Below are positions 6,955 to 9,133 of a stretch of 9,133 nt of DNA, one piece after another. A program made the translations under genes and the position numbers. The notes beneath the pieces are model-generated. The model saw nothing but the letters and a program-made list of their open reading frames with translations, was not told where the DNA came from and searched no databases. Source of the DNA: Candidatus Melainabacteria bacterium (GTDB lineage Bacteria; Cyanobacteriota; Vampirovibrionia; Obscuribacterales; Obscuribacteraceae); assembly GCA_003175915.1 (NCBI GenBank), contig PSRH01000221.1:1-9133 (forward strand). Direction: 5' to 3'. Position 1 is the stretch's first letter; each line of letters begins with the position of its first letter.

Positions 6955-7929
6955 ATGAGAGATGAGATGACGTGTGAAGTTCCTTTCGAGCGGCAAGTTC
7001 AAAGCTTGGCAAACCAGGCAGCGTCGTTGAGGATCGAATTTTGCAGCCTAGCACCACGAAAAAAGCGATCGACCCTCCAAGGAACTCGAAAAACGGTATT
7101 TGCTGCATTTGAGGCCTGTAGGCAAGATCCTCATAAGTCGATCTCGAGACGAGACTTGATATTTTATCGTGCCTTTCTGGGCTGTACCCTTCTTTCTCCA
7201 CTAATTGTGCTTTGCTTTTTTCCTTTTAAAGCCTGGTCCGTTGGGTGGGATTTTGTTGGCATAGCAAGCACTATCATTCTTATCGGGTATACATATGGCG
7301 TTTATACAATCCGAATGAGTGCAAACTTTATAAAGGAGGTTTCAAGTGTCATAATAAGTATCATGGCACCTGATGTTAAGCAGCCATTCCCTCCTGTCCC
7401 AAGCGAGGATGAGACATCTGATATGTCTGGAGCGGTTGCCTTTGCAAACTTACTGCTTTTAGCTATTGGTACAGCCCTCTCACTTGTTGCCCTTACATTC
7501 ACTTTCGATCTAAACGAAATGATACGAAACAATGCGCCAGACATTGCGTCATGCAATGTTGTTTACTTGAAGTTTTTTTTATGCATTTTTTTTCTTTCAT
7601 TCATATTCATCATTATGGATGTTTGCGTCGCTCGATACGAGAAATCACATTCTGAGTCATTCATTGCTTCGTCGTCCATTGTACATGCGACTGTTCCTAT
7701 GTTTATAGGAATATGTATAATGGCATTTTACCTTTTCTCTGACTTTTTTTATGCTAGGTATGTTCTCGGCTTGGATGCAGAAACGGTTCTTAGAAAGTTG
7801 CCCGTCGATTTTGTTTCCGGAGCGCTTTCTTTTCAAATGATTATATCAAATACGCTATTTATATTTATAAAAATGAACATGGTATTCAGGGCGGTCTATA
7901 CAACAATAGATAGTACATCATCTGACTGA
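6955..7929 (+). CDS. Six-helix membrane protein of unknown family
   Basis: 324 residues; ATG at 6955 with GGGGT (6943-6947) 7 bases upstream; a second in-frame ATG lies four codons later. The family is not recognised. The N-terminal 65 residues are soluble and basic (APRKKRS, SISRRD). Predicted helices: about 69-90, 98-119, 159-184, 203-225, 243-268 and 285-308, giving both ends in the cytoplasm. Between helices 2 and 3 is an amphipathic piece (FIKEVSSVIISIM) and an acidic Pro-rich loop (PFPPVPSEDETSD). Helices 4-6 are rich in Phe and Ile; few charged residues lie inside helices, Asp222 in helix 4 and Asp263 in helix 5 being the exceptions. There is no transporter signature, ATP-binding or enzyme motif. 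It is 24 bases upstream of the SpeD-like gene and surely co-transcribed. It might export, import or anchor whatever that protein makes or binds; this is inference. Composition is very AT-rich. Confidence 0.88.
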   Translation: MRDEMTCEVPFERQVQSLANQAASLRIEFCSLAPRKKRSTLQGTRKTVFAAFEACRQDPHKSISRRDLIFYRAFLGCTLLSPLIVLCFFPFKAWSVGWDFVGIASTIILIGYTYGVYTIRMSANFIKEVSSVIISIMAPDVKQPFPPVPSEDETSDMSGAVAFANLLLLAIGTALSLVALTFTFDLNEMIRNNAPDIASCNVVYLKFFLCIFFLSFIFIIMDVCVARYEKSHSESFIASSSIVHATVPMFIGICIMAFYLFSDFFYARYVLGLDAETVLRKLPVDFVSGALSFQMIISNTLFIFIKMNMVFRAVYTTIDSTSSD

Positions 7930-7947
7930 TGTGTTTTTTCAAACGAG

Positions 7948-7960
7948 CATGCAATGCATG
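7948..7960. repeat. Palindrome over the SpeD-like start codon
   Basis: CATGCA (7948-7953) and TGCATG (7955-7960) are exact inverted copies around a single A at 7954, which is the A of the ATG start. It may be an operator-like site or help control translation at a gene whose ribosome site (CGAG at 7944-7947) is weak. It could be chance. Confidence 0.25.
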
Positions 7961-8811
7961 AAAATTCTGTAGATGCGCCCCGGGAGCCACCAGTCAGTCC
8001 CCTTTGGCCGGCATCACAAATGTTCGTAACCGCAACGACGTCGCAGTCGGTGGCTGCGATGCTGCACCCAAAACAGCAGCTAAAGTTTTTAGAAGAAATG
8101 GCTGGCTTCGTTGGGCCCGATATTTTTGCTGAATCTCTTGCTTATTCAATGCCTCACGGAAATACAGGCTGGACTGCGTTCCGGATGGGACCGCTTGGTC
8201 ATGTCACGTTTCATCATTGGGACTCTGCGCACCCTAGTCTTCTCCAGCTTGATTTATACGGAGCCGGAACGATCGATGATCAGCACGCATGCCAGACTAT
8301 CCGAATGTTTTGGCTTCCGCTAGCCACCAGAGCCGTACTTGTGAGCCGGAGAGAACCTTCTCTACCTTTCGAAAGTCAGAGTTTGGTGAGTGACGACGTC
8401 AATAGACAAGTTATTCAGGAAGGGCTAGGTCCAGGCGATCATCTGCACTTACTTATCGATCAGATATCACATTCGGGCGATAGATCGATAAACGCCCAAG
8501 CATTGAATGCTGGATTGCTAGAGTTAGTGAGGCATTTGAAAATGAAGTGTTTAACGCCTTTGATGAGTAGGTTCAAAATAACTGAACTTGGTTTTGAATA
8601 CGACGCCGTCGTTGGCATCACTACTTCTCACGTAGCGCTTCGTATTAGGAAAATCCAGAGCGTACTTTCCATGTCTCTTGATGTGTTTTCTTGTCGAAAC
8701 TATCGACCAGATGTAGTTCATCGCTGGCTCAATGCTTTGCTACCGGCACCAGAGAAGCGGCGGTCTATCCTTTTTAATAGATATCCTGGGGGCGAATTTA
8801 TCGAGAATTAG
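7954..8811 (+). CDS. Tandem SpeD-like (AdoMet decarboxylase family) protein with split active-site residues
   Basis: 285 residues, about twice the roughly 130 of a single class 1B SpeD. SpeD enzymes self-cleave before a Ser to form a pyruvoyl cofactor and decarboxylate AdoMet, or arginine/ornithine in some homologues. The N-half, about 35-120, reads GNTGWTAF, then GHVTFHHW, LLQLDLYGAG. It aligns with GVSGVVVI, SHLTIHTW and AAIDLFTCG of Thermotoga SpeD. The C-half, about 180-262, reads TSHVALRI, then MSLDVFSC, VHRWLNALL. At the pyruvoyl Ser63 position stand Gly82 and Ser225; at His68, His87 and Arg230; at Cys83, Ala104 and Cys247; at Ser55, a Thr (71 or 74) in the N-half only. In both halves the Ser-to-Cys spacing is 22. 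Neither half has a full set, but together they do. The start is ATG 7954, 24 bases after the membrane-protein stop. No spermidine synthase is nearby. A non-catalytic binding protein is the alternative. Confidence 0.8.
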   Translation: MHENSVDAPREPPVSPLWPASQMFVTATTSQSVAAMLHPKQQLKFLEEMAGFVGPDIFAESLAYSMPHGNTGWTAFRMGPLGHVTFHHWDSAHPSLLQLDLYGAGTIDDQHACQTIRMFWLPLATRAVLVSRREPSLPFESQSLVSDDVNRQVIQEGLGPGDHLHLLIDQISHSGDRSINAQALNAGLLELVRHLKMKCLTPLMSRFKITELGFEYDAVVGITTSHVALRIRKIQSVLSMSLDVFSCRNYRPDVVHRWLNALLPAPEKRRSILFNRYPGGEFIEN

Positions 8812-8928
8812 TGCACTGAGGCCTCGTACACGGCGCGGCCGCTTGCTAAAGCGTGGCGGAATGGCCTGCGGCGGCGACGAAGTGCGGATGAAAGTTAGAA
8901 GTCGGACACTTAGATGATCACGCCTACC
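8812..8928. other. GC-rich spacer, right boundary of the AT-rich region
   Basis: Composition returns to GC-rich immediately after the SpeD-like stop. It holds a short hairpin, CGCTT (8840-8844) with AAGCG (8849-8853) around GCTA, without a T-run, which may mark the end of the operon. No gene, attachment repeat or tRNA is seen. Confidence 0.35.
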
Positions 8929-8984
8929 CTTTGCACCGTTTTATCGGGTGGCTGGGCTTTTCCAGCGCCCGGCCCTGTGCAAAG
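8929..8984 (+). promoter_or_regulatory. Structured leader element upstream of the exonuclease gene
   Basis: A nested stem-loop: CTTTGCAC (8929-8936) pairs perfectly with GTGCAAAG (8977-8984); CGGG (8945-8948) with CCCG (8968-8971); and GCTGG (8951-8955) with CCAGC (8962-8966) around a six-base loop. Asymmetric internal loops (8937-8944 against 8972-8976, and TG against G) separate the three helices. It ends 8 bases before the ATG at 8993, and no clear Shine-Dalgarno follows, so it may control initiation or be an attenuator. It does not match a riboswitch family that I recognise. There is no T-run, so it is not a simple terminator. Confidence 0.45.
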
Positions 8985-8992
8985 CTCCCACC

Positions 8993-9133
8993 ATGAACAA
9001 CAGCATTATCGTCTGGGATCTCGAAACAGTGCCCGATTTACGCGGCTACGCTGCTGCAAACGGGCTGGGCGCGAGCACGGACGACGAAGTGCGCGAAGCG
9101 ATCGGCGACAAGTTTCCGAAACACATCTACCAC
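8993..9133 (+). CDS. PolB-like 3'-5' exonuclease, N-terminal 47 residues (runs off the window)
   Basis: ATG at 8993, open to the last base. The start MNNSIIVWDLETVPD carries the DnaQ/PolB exonuclease I motif D-x-E (Asp9, Glu11), which binds the two catalytic metal ions. It is followed by GYAAANGL, a DDEVREAIGDKFPKHIYH run typical of the predicted PolB-related 3'-5' exonucleases (PF10108) found in many alphaproteobacteria. The motifs Exo II and III lie outside the window. GC-rich codon use fits a resident chromosomal gene, in contrast to the AT-rich genes just upstream. No strong ribosome site is visible (AAAGCTCCCACC before the ATG); the structured element just upstream may matter for expression. 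Confidence 0.85.
   Translation, partial: MNNSIIVWDLETVPDLRGYAAANGLGASTDDEVREAIGDKFPKHIYH

Noticed and set aside
8851..8890. Resemblance of GTGGCGGAATGG to the 5' part of a bacterial tRNA-Leu
   Set aside because: Only about 12 bases match; no D-loop, anticodon stem, T-arm or acceptor pairing can be built around it.

Overview
The window looks like an accessory stretch of an alphaproteobacterial chromosome, probably Hyphomicrobiales/Rhizobiales. The clue is the core-type gene at the right edge: its first 47 residues (start MNNSIIVWDLETVPD) match the rhizobial PolB-like 3'-5' exonuclease as I remember it. The edges are GC-rich. The middle, about 4200-8811, is clearly AT-richer and uses many TTA, ATA and TTT codons, so it looks horizontally acquired or under different selection. 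No transposase, integrase, tRNA, rRNA or CRISPR array is recognisable.

Layout. Left edge (1-388): the 3' part of a broken SRAP/YedK-type peptidase gene, interrupted by an in-frame amber codon. A non-coding stretch follows (389-922). Then comes an 835-residue protein (923-3430) with a long coiled coil and one C-terminal membrane segment; its second half resembles DUF3422 membrane-anchored proteins. A small convergent gene of unknown function (3431-3727, minus strand) abuts it stop to stop and has a good promoter. About 840 bases without a convincing gene follow.

The AT-rich part holds four plus-strand genes in two pairs. Pair 1 is an NCS1-family nucleobase/cation symporter (4632-6077) and a GNAT acetyltransferase of the puromycin N-acetyltransferase type (6123-6743). 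Pair 2 is an unrecognised six-helix membrane protein (6955-7929) and, 24 bases later, a 285-residue protein (7954-8811) that I read as two fused AdoMet-decarboxylase (SpeD) domains. The active-site residues of the two SpeD halves are complementary. The N-half keeps the His but has Gly and Ala at the pyruvoyl-Ser and Cys positions. The C-half keeps Ser and Cys but has Arg at the His position. This suggests one composite active site, in mirror-image order to the eukaryotic fused enzyme. No spermidine synthase or other polyamine gene is present, so the substrate is open.

The right edge carries a strongly structured 56-base element (8929-8984) ending 8 bases before the start of the partial PolB-like exonuclease gene (8993 to the window end).

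How the genes work together is inference. The permease/acetyltransferase pair could import or neutralise a nucleobase- or nucleoside-like compound. The membrane protein/SpeD-like pair could make and move, or sense, a decarboxylated amino-acid or AdoMet-like product. Whether the two pairs form one system cannot be decided here, since 211 bases with a possible weak terminator lie between them.
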